64,000 bases of DNA from Empedobacter stercoris (GTDB taxonomy: Bacteria; Bacteroidota; Bacteroidia; Flavobacteriales; Weeksellaceae): the NCBI RefSeq assembly GCF_025244765.1, contig NZ_CP104209.1, positions 1,116,001 through 1,180,000 on the forward strand, written 5' to 3'. The notes under the pieces were generated by a model. The model saw only the letters and a program-made list of their open reading frames with translations. It did not search any database and was not told where the DNA came from. Within the stretch, counting starts at the first letter, position 1. Each line of letters begins with the position of its first letter. Positions 8,761 to 17,268 of the stretch are shown here, one piece after another. The translations under genes were made by a program, and so were the position numbers.

Positions 8761-9153
8761 ATGATGAATAAAAGAGAAAAAAGAGCGAGTAAAGTAGTAA
8801 CATTGGTATTAATTTCTTCGGTTCTTAGTTCGTGTATGAATCGTGAAGAGCCTGCAGTAACCAATAATGCGCAAAAAGTTTATATGCGAGCAGATTCTAC
8901 TGCGCCATATAGTGATGTTTCCTCTAATTACGCAGCCCAATCTGGCGGTTCGCATCATGGTGGAATGGGAAGTTCTCTGCTTTGGTTTATGGCATTCCGT
9001 AGTTTAGCTGGTGGTGGAATGGGTTATGCAAGCCCAGGTTTACATCAACAATCAAATGTCGGAACAAACGCTGCAAAAGCGAAAGCATACAAAAGTCAAA
9101 CTGTTCGTGGTGGATTTGGGAAATCTGCATCCTCTCGTTCAGCTTCATCTTAA
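8761..9153 (+). CDS. YgiB-like lipoprotein
   Basis: 130-residue lipoprotein (signal segment ending VLSSC, Cys25). After a Ser/Ala/Gly-rich region there is a Gly-rich hydrophobic patch (SSLLWFMAFRSLAGGGMGY) and a Ser-rich tail with TVRGGFGKSASSRSASS. Both features recall Enterobacterial YgiB (DUF1190), which has a MGGG patch and a TRGGFG...SxR tail and is encoded just before ygiC. Here the downstream gene (9 nt gap) is indeed a YgiC-like enzyme, so the pairing supports the assignment. The function of YgiB is not established. Confidence 0.65.
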   Translation: MMNKREKRASKVVTLVLISSVLSSCMNREEPAVTNNAQKVYMRADSTAPYSDVSSNYAAQSGGSHHGGMGSSLLWFMAFRSLAGGGMGYASPGLHQQSNVGTNAAKAKAYKSQTVRGGFGKSASSRSASS

Positions 9154-9162
9154 ACTAATTTT

Positions 9163-10299
9163 ATGCAATTAAAAAAAATAAAAGCTGACGAAAACTGGCA
9201 AGAAAGGTTAGAAAATATCGGCTTTGGATTTCATACAGACGACAATAAACAAACTTATTGGGTCGAAGATTATTATTATTCGATAACAGAAAAAGAAGCG
9301 GATCAATTTTTTGAAGCGACAAACGAATTATGGGAAATGTGCTTAAATGCGGTAGAACATGTCATTCAAAATAATCGGTTAGACGAATTTAAAATTCCAA
9401 AATTTATTCAACCTTATTTAATTGATACTTGGGAAAATGATGTACCAAGTATTTATGGTCGTTTCGATTTTGCCTATAAAAATGGTCAACTTAAATTATT
9501 AGAATTCAATGCAGATACACCAACTTCATTGTTCGAATGTGGTGTGGTACAATGGCTTTGGATGGAAAATTATTTCGGCGAAACAAAAGATCAATTCAAT
9601 TCTGTTCACGATAAATTAATTGAAACGTGGAAAATGTTAAAACCTTATTTAAAAGGTCAAACTTTGCATTTTTCTTGCGTAAGAGAATCCTTAGAAGATT
9701 TGACAAATATCGAATATATAAGAGATTGCGCGATACAAGCCGGAATTAATACTAAATTAATTTATGTTGACGAAATCGGTTGGAATAATGTCAATTTTGT
9801 AGATTTGGAAGAGGAAGAAATTACCGATATATTCAAGCTTTATCCGTGGGAATGGCTGGTAAATGAATTGTTTGCTTACAACATCAAAAATGATGAAATA
9901 AATGCCAATTGGATAGAACCAGCTTGGAAAATGATTCTTTCGAACAAAGCTATTTTGCCTATTTTATGGGAATTATATCCCAATCACCCTTTGTTGCTAG
10001 AAGCATATTTTGGCTCTCCAAAAGAAATGGAAGATTATGTCAAAAAGCCATTGCTATCGCGTGAAGGTGCAAACGTAGAAGTTGTAAAAAATGGTCATAT
10101 TGCTGAACAAACTTCGGGCGAATATGGCGAAGAAGGTTTTGTCTACCAAGCTTTAACAGATTTGCATCACGAAGAAACAGGTTATACCATTATCGGAAGT
10201 TGGGTAATCGGACAAGAATCATGTGGAATTACAGTTCGAGAAAGTAATCAGTTTATTACAACTGACAAAAGTCGATTTGTGCCACATATCATTGAGTAG
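9163..10299 (+). CDS. Glutathionylspermidine synthase family protein (YgiC/YjfC-like)
   Basis: 378-residue ATP-grasp enzyme of the glutathionylspermidine synthase C-terminal-domain family, without the amidase half found in E. coli GspSA, so it resembles YgiC/YjfC. Motifs: YGRFDFAYKNGQLKLLEFN and NADTPTSLFE for the substrate/metal region, KPLLSREGANV for ATP binding (about 287-297), and the end block IIGSWVIGQESCGITVRES. It should ligate a peptide-like acid to an amine, but the true substrate of this subfamily is not known. It is the last gene of the 8012-10299 operon and follows the YgiB-like lipoprotein; a strong terminator follows. Confidence 0.85.
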   Translation: MQLKKIKADENWQERLENIGFGFHTDDNKQTYWVEDYYYSITEKEADQFFEATNELWEMCLNAVEHVIQNNRLDEFKIPKFIQPYLIDTWENDVPSIYGRFDFAYKNGQLKLLEFNADTPTSLFECGVVQWLWMENYFGETKDQFNSVHDKLIETWKMLKPYLKGQTLHFSCVRESLEDLTNIEYIRDCAIQAGINTKLIYVDEIGWNNVNFVDLEEEEITDIFKLYPWEWLVNELFAYNIKNDEINANWIEPAWKMILSNKAILPILWELYPNHPLLLEAYFGSPKEMEDYVKKPLLSREGANVEVVKNGHIAEQTSGEYGEEGFVYQALTDLHHEETGYTIIGSWVIGQESCGITVRESNQFITTDKSRFVPHIIE

Positions 10300-10320
10300 A
10301 GATATAAAAAAAACATACAA

Positions 10321-10350
10321 AAAGTCTAATTCCTTCAAGAATTAGACTTT
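10321..10350 (+). terminator. Rho-independent terminator
   Basis: Perfect 12-bp stem AAAGTCTAATTC / GAATTAGACTTT with a 6-nt loop, followed by TTAGTTT; 21 nt after the stop of the YgiC-like gene. Confidence 0.85.
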
Positions 10351-10531
10351 TTAGTTTAAACAAAATCAAATAATTACCGCTAAAATTACAAATAATTTAA
10401 AAATTGATAGGTTTCATCATTTATTATTTATAAATTAAAAAAAGATTTAGCTAAAATGTTTTATAAATTAAACGTTTAAGGAATAAAACCTTAGATAATT
10501 TTTAGCAAATTAAAAACTAAAATGTAAAATT

Positions 10532-11191
10532 ATGGATTTTTTAGATGATTTGTTTAATTCGTCAACTCTACCACCAGAACGAGTTTCTCGTATGCTCGAA
10601 GAAGATCTGTTTTGGCAAATTATAGAAAATTCGTTGATCGATTCCAATAATCTGCAAGATCAAGAATTAGCTTTGATGCAAGAATTAGATGTTCTAACTG
10701 CCGAAGATATTATTGGTTTTCAACTTCGATTAGATTTTTTTGCTTACACATTGCATTTACCAGAGGTTTGGTGTGCGTCTTGTATTATGAATGACGGTAC
10801 AAATCCTGAACATTTTTATTATTTCAAAAATTGGATTATTTCTCAAGGAAAAGAATTGTTTGAAAAAGCGATTTTAAATCCAGATTATTTGGCAGATTTT
10901 TTTGAAGAAGGTTTCAATGAAGATGATTTGTTCGAATTCGAAACTTTTCACTTAATTGCAAATAATGTTTTCTATTGTAAATTCGAAAATGATTTTTTTG
11001 ATTTTATTGATCAAGAATGTATGAAATTCTTTACTGAAGAATTTCCAAAACCAGACTTTGATTGGGATGACGAGAATTTAACCAATCTTCAAGTTATTTG
11101 CCCAAGATTATTCAAGGTTTTTATCGAAGATTATTCTCCTGATGACGACGAAACAGAGGATGATTTTGATGATGAAGATGAGTTTTTGTAA
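10532..11191 (+). CDS. Hypothetical acidic cytosolic protein
   Basis: 219-residue protein with no signal peptide or TM helix, very rich in Asp, Glu and Phe. The C-terminal 20 residues are nearly all acidic (DDDETEDDFDDEDEFL). A CASC motif lies near residue 82 (VWCASCIMNDGT). I do not recognise a family. It is followed 5 nt later by an 88-residue Cys-rich protein, so the two are probably cotranscribed. The ATG at 10532 is the first in frame after an AT-rich leader. Confidence 0.7.
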   Translation: MDFLDDLFNSSTLPPERVSRMLEEDLFWQIIENSLIDSNNLQDQELALMQELDVLTAEDIIGFQLRLDFFAYTLHLPEVWCASCIMNDGTNPEHFYYFKNWIISQGKELFEKAILNPDYLADFFEEGFNEDDLFEFETFHLIANNVFYCKFENDFFDFIDQECMKFFTEEFPKPDFDWDDENLTNLQVICPRLFKVFIEDYSPDDDETEDDFDDEDEFL

Positions 11192-11196
11192 ATTTT

Positions 11197-11463
11197 ATGA
11201 AGTATTCTATTGAATTTTTGAAACAAGCTCACAAAGCGTCTATATTCAATAAATCAAAAATATTGAATACTAATAGTTGCGCATGTTTTTGTTGTAAAGA
11301 AATTTTATCTACTACTGAAATCAAAGAATTTATTGAAGAAATAGATGGAAAAGATGAAACTGCAATTTGTCCAAGTTGTGGAATTAATTCTATTATTGAC
11401 GATATTTTTCCTATTAATGATCCAATTTTCTTAGAGGAAATGAGTAAATATTGGTTTGAATAA
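11197..11463 (+). CDS. Small Cys-rich (probable zinc-ribbon) cytoplasmic protein
   Basis: 88-residue protein with N-terminal KYSIEFLKQAHKASIFNK and Cys pairs CACFCC (about residues 27-32) and CPSCG (about 61-65), spaced like a zinc ribbon with a DDIFPI tail. It resembles short, widely distributed bacterial proteins annotated only as cytoplasmic protein, which keep the same CxCxxC/CPxCG layout and the ID-x-x-xPI end. It follows the acidic 219-residue protein by 5 nt. Function unknown; metal binding is inferred from the Cys spacing. Confidence 0.75.
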   Translation: MKYSIEFLKQAHKASIFNKSKILNTNSCACFCCKEILSTTEIKEFIEEIDGKDETAICPSCGINSIIDDIFPINDPIFLEEMSKYWFE

Positions 11464-11475
11464 AAGTTATAAAAA

Positions 11476-11502
11476 AAAAGGAACTCAAATTGAGTTCCTT
11501 TT
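11476..11502. terminator. Bidirectional terminator
   Basis: Stem AAAAGGAACTCAA / TTGAGTTCCTTTT around a very short loop, with A-run before and T-run after, between the convergent 88-aa gene (+) and sucD (-). Confidence 0.85.
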
Positions 11503-11522
11503 ATATTTAGAAAGAATTTTTC

Positions 11523-12392
11523 TTATCCTAAAACTTCAGCAACTTTAGCTCCGATATCAGCAGGAGAAGACACCACATGAATTCCACATTCTGTCATAAT
11601 CGCCATTTTAGCTTGCGCTGTATCATCAGCTCCACCTACGATAGCTCCGGCATGTCCCATTGTACGCCCTTTTGGTGCAGTTTGTCCTGCAATAAATCCT
11701 ACAACTGGTTTTGTACCATTCGCTTTAATCCAACGAGCAGCTTCAGCTTCTAATTGACCACCAATTTCACCAATCATTACGATACACTCCGTTTCTGGGT
11801 CATTCATAAATAATTCAACCGCTTCTTTAGTAGTTGTTCCAATAATTGGATCTCCACCAATTCCGATTGCTGTAGAAATTCCGTAACCAGCTTTTACAAC
11901 TTGGTCAGCAGCTTCGTACGTTAAAGTTCCTGATTTAGAAACGATACCAACTTTACCTGGTTTGAAAATAAATCCTGGCATAATACCAACTTTCGCTTCA
12001 CCTGATGTAATAACACCTGGACAGTTCGGTCCAATTAATGTTACATCTCTTTGGTCAACGTACGCTTGTACTTTTACCATATCTTCTACAGGAATACCTT
12101 CTGTAATACAGATAATTACTTTGATACCTGCTTCTGCAGCTTCCATAACAGCATCAGCTGCGAATGCTGGTGGAACGAAAATAATAGAAACGTCAGCTCC
12201 AGCCTCAACAACAGCATCTTTCACTGTGTTAAAAATTGGTAAACCTAAATGTGTTTGTCCACCTTTACCTGGAGTTACGCCTCCTACTACGTTTGTTCCA
12301 TATTCAATCATTTGCTCAGCATGAAAAGTTCCTTCTTTTCCTGTGAACCCTTGAACGATTATTTTTGAATCTTTGTTTACTAATACAGACAT
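11523..12392 (-). CDS. sucD: Succinyl-CoA synthetase (ADP-forming) alpha subunit
   Basis: Alpha subunit of the TCA-cycle enzyme that makes ATP (or GTP) from succinyl-CoA. I start it at the ATG at 12392 ([18 protein letters not shown]), giving 289 residues as in the family; an in-frame ATG 21 nt upstream exists but overlaps the likely transcription start. CoA-binding fold at the N-terminus ([11 protein letters not shown]), the ligase signature near residues 152-180 ([19 protein letters not shown]), and the phosphorylated His247 in [13 protein letters not shown] are all present. No sucC is in the window; in Bacteroidota the two subunits are often unlinked. A TATATTTG box lies 19 nt upstream. 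Confidence 0.95.
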   Translation of the reverse strand: MSVLVNKDSKIIVQGFTGKEGTFHAEQMIEYGTNVVGGVTPGKGGQTHLGLPIFNTVKDAVVEAGADVSIIFVPPAFAADAVMEAAEAGIKVIICITEGIPVEDMVKVQAYVDQRDVTLIGPNCPGVITSGEAKVGIMPGFIFKPGKVGIVSKSGTLTYEAADQVVKAGYGISTAIGIGGDPIIGTTTKEAVELFMNDPETECIVMIGEIGGQLEAEAARWIKANGTKPVVGFIAGQTAPKGRTMGHAGAIVGGADDTAQAKMAIMTECGIHVVSSPADIGAKVAEVLG

Positions 12393-12410
12393 TGTGATTT
12401 TTAATTTACA

Positions 12411-12418
12411 CAAATATA
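12411..12418 (-). promoter_or_regulatory. -7 box of sucD (TATATTTG)
   Basis: Full TAnnTTTG match on the minus strand (CAAATATA on the plus strand), 18 nt before the sucD ATG at 12392, implying a very short leader. Confidence 0.5.
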
Positions 12419-12513
12419 AAAGGAGTTTTGGATTTTAAAAAATATTCGATGTAAAAAATACACTATCTAATTATCGAAACAAGACAAAAATCTATAAGAT
12501 ATTTATCATAAAA

Positions 12514-12535
12514 AAGCCGAGCAGGTGCTCGGCTT
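12514..12535 (-). terminator. Terminator of the LpxD-like gene
   Basis: Perfect stem AAGCCGAGCA / TGCTCGGCTT with a 2-nt loop; on the minus strand it is followed by a T-run and lies 22 nt after the stop at 12558. Confidence 0.85.
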
Positions 12536-12557
12536 GAAAAATATAATCATAAAAAAA

Positions 12558-13484
12558 TTATTTTTTTCTATAATCGCGTACCATTATCTCTGTGGCTGCT
12601 ATCTTTTTATACAATCCTCTTGCTTCTTCTGCCGGAGTTCCGAAATAAGTTTTCCCTCCTTCCAAAGATTTACTTACACCTGCTTGTGCTAATAAGACTG
12701 CTTTTGTACCTATAGTTACACCACTCGTGATCCCAACTTGTCCCCAAATAGAAACTTCGTCTTCTACATTTACGCATCCTGCAATTCCTACCTGAGAAGC
12801 AATCAAACATTTTTTACCAATAATCGTATCGTGACCAATCTGAATTAGATTATCCATAATTGTTCCTTCACCAATAATTGTTGAGGCAGATACTCCTCTA
12901 TCTATTGTACAGTTTGCACCAATTTCGACATGATTTTCAATAATTACATTTCCGACAGATTTTAAACGATCATAACCCGTTTCACGATTTTTGTAATAAA
13001 AAGCATCTGCACCCAAAACAGTTCCTGAACGAATAATAACATTATCTCCGATAATCGCATGATCGTTAATTGAAACATTAGAATGAATCACACAATTTTT
13101 ACCAATTTTAACATGGTTTCCAATGAAAGCACCTGGTTGAATAATTGTCCCCTCCCCTATTTCTGCTGAATCAGAAATTTGCTTATTTGATGGTTGAAAT
13201 GGTAAAAAATATTGGCCAATCTTTACAAAATCACGAAATGGATCATCAGAAATCAGCAGAGCTTTTCCTTCTGGACAATCAACTTCTTTATTAATTAAAA
13301 CAATTGTTGCATTAGATTGTAATGCTTTATCGTAATATTTAGGATGGTCAACAAATACAATATCTCCCTCTTCTACACGGTGAATTTCATTGATTCCTTC
13401 AACTGGAAAATTTTCGTTTCCAATAAATTTTGCATCTATAATAGATGCAATATCTTTTAATTTATGTGTTTGTGGAAATTTCAT
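12558..13484 (-). CDS. LpxD-like UDP-3-O-acylglucosamine N-acyltransferase
   Basis: 308-residue left-handed beta-helix acyltransferase of the LpxD family, which adds the N-linked hydroxyacyl chain in lipid A synthesis. The N-terminal 100 residues form the uridine-binding-type domain (HKLKDIASIIDAKFIGNE); the remainder is hexapeptide repeats such as IGNHVKIGKNCVIHSN. The catalytic-type His is present in NLIQIGHDTIIG, where LpxD has an IAHN motif. It is somewhat shorter than standard LpxD (about 340 residues), and many Flavobacteriia carry a second, shorter LpxD-like gene beside sucD. It may therefore be that paralogue rather than the main LpxD; hence no symbol. Confidence 0.82.
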   Translation of the reverse strand: MKFPQTHKLKDIASIIDAKFIGNENFPVEGINEIHRVEEGDIVFVDHPKYYDKALQSNATIVLINKEVDCPEGKALLISDDPFRDFVKIGQYFLPFQPSNKQISDSAEIGEGTIIQPGAFIGNHVKIGKNCVIHSNVSINDHAIIGDNVIIRSGTVLGADAFYYKNRETGYDRLKSVGNVIIENHVEIGANCTIDRGVSASTIIGEGTIMDNLIQIGHDTIIGKKCLIASQVGIAGCVNVEDEVSIWGQVGITSGVTIGTKAVLLAQAGVSKSLEGGKTYFGTPAEEARGLYKKIAATEIMVRDYRKK

Positions 13485-13507
13485 CTTTCTCTACTTTTAA
13501 AAGTCTA

Positions 13508-13515
13508 CAAATATA
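13508..13515 (-). promoter_or_regulatory. -7 box (TATATTTG) of the LpxD-like gene
   Basis: Full TAnnTTTG match on the minus strand, 23 nt before the ATG at 13484. Confidence 0.45.
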
Positions 13516-13523
13516 AAAATAAA

Positions 13524-13548
13524 AAAGCTGTCAAAAAATGACAGCTTT
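13524..13548 (-). terminator. Terminator of the META-domain gene
   Basis: Stem AAAGCTGTCA / TGACAGCTTT with an A5 loop; 23 nt after the stop at 13572, with a T-run on the minus strand. Confidence 0.8.
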
Positions 13549-13571
13549 AATGATTTATGAATTAAATCGAA

Positions 13572-14369
13572 TTATTTTTTCTTGAAAACCATTGTTTTAA
13601 CATCGTTTGCAAACAAAACTAATTTTCCGTTTTGAATTTCATATTTGTTTACATTGTTAAAACGCTCTCCAAATGCATCAGCATCTACACCTTGACAAGC
13701 CATACGTGTTGTCGCAATGTTTTTCACTTTAAGTGAATTTCCAACAGCTAAATAAGCACCTGATAAATTATTACATCCATCATTTCCAGAAACTTTATTA
13801 TTTTGGAACGTTAAAGTTGGTTTCTGATTTGGAAAACGATCATCCAAAGATTTTGCACTTCTATCTCTACCAATAAATTCTTCTAATTCCCAAGAACCTG
13901 CTAAATTCCCTGGACGAACAAAAGTCATTACAACGATATCGTCTTGAATTAATAATAATTTATTATCTGAAATTGAATATTTTAACTTTCCGTTTAATTT
14001 TGAACTGAAATTTGAATCTTCTACATTCTCACATGCTTTCATCGTAGACATCATATTTCCGAAAGTAATTTCATTTCCTGAAATTGTAACCCCTCCGTTT
14101 AATGTGTTACATCCGTCAGAAGCATTTAACATATTAGTTGAAACAAAATTAAGATAAGGAACACCCATTGGATATGCTTCTGCCAATGTTGCTGCTTTCA
14201 TAGAATTAACATGACTTAATTCCCATTTACCTAAAATAGAAGTTGTGTTAGTCGTTTCTGTATTTCCACCCATATTATTTACCGTAGAACAAGATGTTAA
14301 AAATCCTGTTGCTAAAATTGCTGCAAAAGATATTTTTAAGATTGTTGATTTCATAAAATTTAATTTCAA
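13572..14369 (-). CDS. META-domain (HslJ-like) lipoprotein, two tandem domains
   Basis: 265-residue lipoprotein. The signal segment ends in FLTSC; translation could equally start at the second ATG (14354, MKSTILKISF), which gives a more standard signal peptide. Two META/HslJ-type domains follow: residues about 45-145 (LGKWELSHVNSM ... NASDGCNTLNGGVTI ... MMSTMKACE) and about 150-262 (AGSWELEEFIGRD ... NDGCNNLSGAYLAV ... IATTRMACQG). Each contains the DGCN and T-[MR]-x-C motifs of the family. META domains are associated with envelope stress and heat-shock proteins; no specific role can be given. It has its own terminator. Confidence 0.85.
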   Translation of the reverse strand: MKLNFMKSTILKISFAAILATGFLTSCSTVNNMGGNTETTNTTSILGKWELSHVNSMKAATLAEAYPMGVPYLNFVSTNMLNASDGCNTLNGGVTISGNEITFGNMMSTMKACENVEDSNFSSKLNGKLKYSISDNKLLLIQDDIVVMTFVRPGNLAGSWELEEFIGRDRSAKSLDDRFPNQKPTLTFQNNKVSGNDGCNNLSGAYLAVGNSLKVKNIATTRMACQGVDADAFGERFNNVNKYEIQNGKLVLFANDVKTMVFKKK

Positions 14370-14470
14370 GTTTCTTCGTATTATACGAATACCATACCAA
14401 AATTGAAATATGTTAAAAATCTTTTCTACAATGCTTTTAAGAAAGATGAATTGATATCAATAAAAAGTTA

Positions 14471-14478
14471 TAATTTTG
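14471..14478 (+). promoter_or_regulatory. -7 box of dnaG (TAATTTTG)
   Basis: Full TAnnTTTG match 39 nt upstream of the TTG start of dnaG at 14518. Confidence 0.4.
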
Positions 14479-14517
14479 AAAAATAAATCTGGTTTCATCC
14501 CTCAAAAATAATTCAAT

Positions 14518-16461
14518 TTGATTTCTCAAAGAACAATAGATATAATCTTCGAAACAGCTCGTGTAGAAGAAGTTGTTGGTGATTTTGTCACTCTGAAACG
14601 TGCAGGTTCCAGTTTAAAAGGACTTTCGCCTTTTGGCAATGAAAAAACTCCTTCTTTTGTCGTATCACCTGCTAAACAAATTTGGAAAGATTTTTCATCA
14701 GGTAGAGGAGGAAATGTTGTCACTTTTTTAATGGAAGTTGAACAGTTTACCTATCCTGAAGCTTTGCGATGGTTGGCAAAACGTTATAACATCGAAATTG
14801 AAGAAGATGGAGAATATAATTTTGAGCAACAGCAAGAAGAAAAAGAACGAGAAAGTTTATATATTTTGACTGATTTTGCAAAGAAATTCTTTGTGAATCA
14901 ATTACATAATTCCGAAGAAGGAAATTTAATTGGTCTTAGCTATTTCCGGGAACGCGGTTTTACAAAAGAAACGATTGATAAATTTGAACTCGGTTATTCA
15001 CCAAAACAATGGGATGCATTAGCAGAACATGCTTTAAAAAACGGATATTCAAAAGAATTAATTGAGGAAGCTGGTTTAGCTACGTTTAAAGAAGATCATA
15101 AAAAATATGATAAATTTCGCGAACGTGTCATGTTTCCTATTTACAGTTTTTCTGGAAGAACTTTAGGTTTTGGAGGGCGTATTCTACGTAATGATGCCAA
15201 AGCTGCAAAGTATTTAAATTCTCCCGAAAATAAAATTTACCACAAAAGTAAAACACTTTATGGTTTATTTCAGGCAAAACAACATATTACAAAAGCCGAT
15301 CAATGTTTTTTAGTTGAAGGTTATACTGATGTACTTTCTTTACATCAAGCAGGGATACAAAACGTAGTGGCAAGTTCTGGAACAGCGCTAACAAATGAAC
15401 AAATTCGTTTGATAAAGCGTTTAACAGAAAACATCGTCGTGATGTATGATGGTGATAATGCTGGTATTAAAGCTTCTTTCCGAGGAATAGATATGATTCT
15501 GGAACAAGAAATGAACGTCAAAATTCTATTGTTACCAGAAGGTGAAGACCCGGATTCTTTTGCTAAGAAACATTCGACAACAGAAATTGAAGCTTATATA
15601 AAATCAAATGCAACAGACTTTATTCGTTTCAAAGCAAATGTTTTATTAGAAGATGCGAAAAATGATCCAATCAAAAAAGCTGAATTAATTCGTGAAATTG
15701 TCAAATCAATTTCATTGATTCCAAATATTATTAAACAAGAAGTTTATATTGCGGAAACTTCTAAAATAATGGAAATTCGTGAAGAAGTTTTGTTCAAAGA
15801 ATTGGCTCAATTACAAAATTCTAATGACAAATCGACCTCTTCTTCTCATATCACCGATCAGTCGAGAACAAAAAAACCAGCCATTTCAATCGTTCCTTCA
15901 ACAAAAGAAGTTATCAATGTACAGCAAACTGTAGAGAATGAAATCATTAAGCTTATCATGCAATTTGGTGATTTGGAAGTTGATTTAAAGAACGAAAACA
16001 ACGAACTATATAAAACAACGGTTAACCAAGAAATCATTACCCAATTTGAAGAAAACAATTTGAGTTTGAGTAATCCACTTTTTCAATCGATTTTGGATGA
16101 TGTAAAAACTGGTTTAGAAAATGATGAACTACGAACAGGAACTTATTTTTCTCGATTAAGCAATCCCGAAATTGTAAATCTTGCCTCTGAAATGATGATG
16201 GAAAAACATAGTTTAAGTGAAAATTGGACGGTAAAACAAGGTATCAATATCAAAAAGAAAGAAGAGTTTGTACACAAAGATTTGTTCGATGTCTTATTAC
16301 GTTTCAAGATTATTTACATCGATAATGTGATAAAAGAGTTAATGCAACAAACCAAAAACACTGATTTATCAATTGAAGAAACGAACCAAATTCTTCAACA
16401 GATTATGCATTTTACTGGTTTGAAAAATATCTTAAATCAACATCTTAATCGTGTAATTTAA
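14518..16461 (+). CDS. dnaG: DNA primase DnaG without zinc ligands
   Basis: Makes RNA primers at the replication fork. The 647-residue protein has the DnaG order: N-terminal CHC2-like domain (1-100), TOPRIM core (about 255-345, with VEGYTDV and MYDGDNAG holding the metal-binding acidic residues), and a C-terminal helicase-interaction region. The start is a TTG at 14518; an in-frame TAA at 14509-14511 rules out a longer product. All four zinc ligands of the usual CPFH...CFGC motif are replaced: Ser37, Gly40, Asp58 and Ser61 (LSPFGNEKTPSF and WKDFSSGRGG), while the surrounding fold residues are kept. I believe this is a lineage trait of Flavobacteriia rather than decay. Confidence 0.94.
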   Translation: MISQRTIDIIFETARVEEVVGDFVTLKRAGSSLKGLSPFGNEKTPSFVVSPAKQIWKDFSSGRGGNVVTFLMEVEQFTYPEALRWLAKRYNIEIEEDGEYNFEQQQEEKERESLYILTDFAKKFFVNQLHNSEEGNLIGLSYFRERGFTKETIDKFELGYSPKQWDALAEHALKNGYSKELIEEAGLATFKEDHKKYDKFRERVMFPIYSFSGRTLGFGGRILRNDAKAAKYLNSPENKIYHKSKTLYGLFQAKQHITKADQCFLVEGYTDVLSLHQAGIQNVVASSGTALTNEQIRLIKRLTENIVVMYDGDNAGIKASFRGIDMILEQEMNVKILLLPEGEDPDSFAKKHSTTEIEAYIKSNATDFIRFKANVLLEDAKNDPIKKAELIREIVKSISLIPNIIKQEVYIAETSKIMEIREEVLFKELAQLQNSNDKSTSSSHITDQSRTKKPAISIVPSTKEVINVQQTVENEIIKLIMQFGDLEVDLKNENNELYKTTVNQEIITQFEENNLSLSNPLFQSILDDVKTGLENDELRTGTYFSRLSNPEIVNLASEMMMEKHSLSENWTVKQGINIKKKEEFVHKDLFDVLLRFKIIYIDNVIKELMQQTKNTDLSIEETNQILQQIMHFTGLKNILNQHLNRVI

Positions 16462-16708
16462 TTCACGCGTTTGTTAAATATTCCGTATTAACCTAATACT
16501 CTATAAATTAACGATTAATTAAAGGCTTTTCTTAAAAATTTTAATAAGTGTCATTTTTTTTAACTTAACGTTAACAACTATTCGTAATACAGCTGATAAT
16601 AATGAATTAGAAGTGTTTTATTAATTGAAAATCAATAAAAAATACTATGCATGTCTAATTAAATTCAATAATTCTTATTTTAGATACAGATTCAGAAAAA
16701 ACTAAAGA

Positions 16709-17209
16709 ATGACAAAGAATTTTTTAACATTATTAGTAATGCTGATGATTATTCCGTTTGCACAAGCAAAGGAAGAATCAAATTTTTCAACAGTAAGTCC
16801 TTTACCATTGCCGGTATCAGTTTATACAAAAAATTTAAAATCTACTCTCCTTAATAAAGTAGCAGATTTAAATAAAATAGACAACACAACTGTTGCAGAA
16901 ATAGTGGAAAAAGCTGGAAATAAAGTAAGCGGAATAGTTTCTTGGTATGCAGACAAATTTCACGGAAAAAAAACTTCGAGTGGCGAATTATACAATAAAA
17001 ATAACTTCACAGCTGCTCATAAAACATTACCTTTCGGTACAAAAGTAAAAGTAACAAATACAAATAATGGTAAATCTGTAGTTGTAAAGATAAACGACAG
17101 AGGACCGCATACAAAATCAAGATTATTAGATTTGAGTAAAGCAGCGTTTACATCTATAGGTTCTACGAGTGCAGGAATTCTGAACGTACAAATGGAAGTT
17201 GTAGATTAA
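16709..17209 (+). CDS. RlpA-like double-psi beta-barrel protein, secreted
   Basis: 166-residue exported protein: Sec signal peptide (cleavage probably after AQA, residue 20), a linker of about 60 residues, then a C-terminal RlpA-like double-psi beta-barrel (residues about 75-165). Characteristic blocks are GIVSWYADKFHGKKTSSGE, FTAAHKTLPFGTKVKVTN and VKINDRGPHTKSRLLDLS, with the conserved His and Asp of the fold. RlpA proteins cleave or bind naked glycan strands at the septum; here there is no SPOR domain and no lipobox, so a periplasmic glycan-active protein is the best guess. Confidence 0.87.
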   Translation: MTKNFLTLLVMLMIIPFAQAKEESNFSTVSPLPLPVSVYTKNLKSTLLNKVADLNKIDNTTVAEIVEKAGNKVSGIVSWYADKFHGKKTSSGELYNKNNFTAAHKTLPFGTKVKVTNTNNGKSVVVKINDRGPHTKSRLLDLSKAAFTSIGSTSAGILNVQMEVVD

Positions 17210-17231
17210 ACCGATTTTTAGATATTAAAAC

Positions 17232-17267
17232 AAAAAAAAGGATTGAATGTATTCAATCCTTTTTTTT
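17232..17267. terminator. Bidirectional terminator
   Basis: Near-perfect 17-bp stem (A8 GGATTGAAT / ATTCAATCC T8) with a 2-nt loop between the convergent RlpA-like gene (+) and the basic lipoprotein gene (-). Confidence 0.9.
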
Positions 17268-17268
17268 G

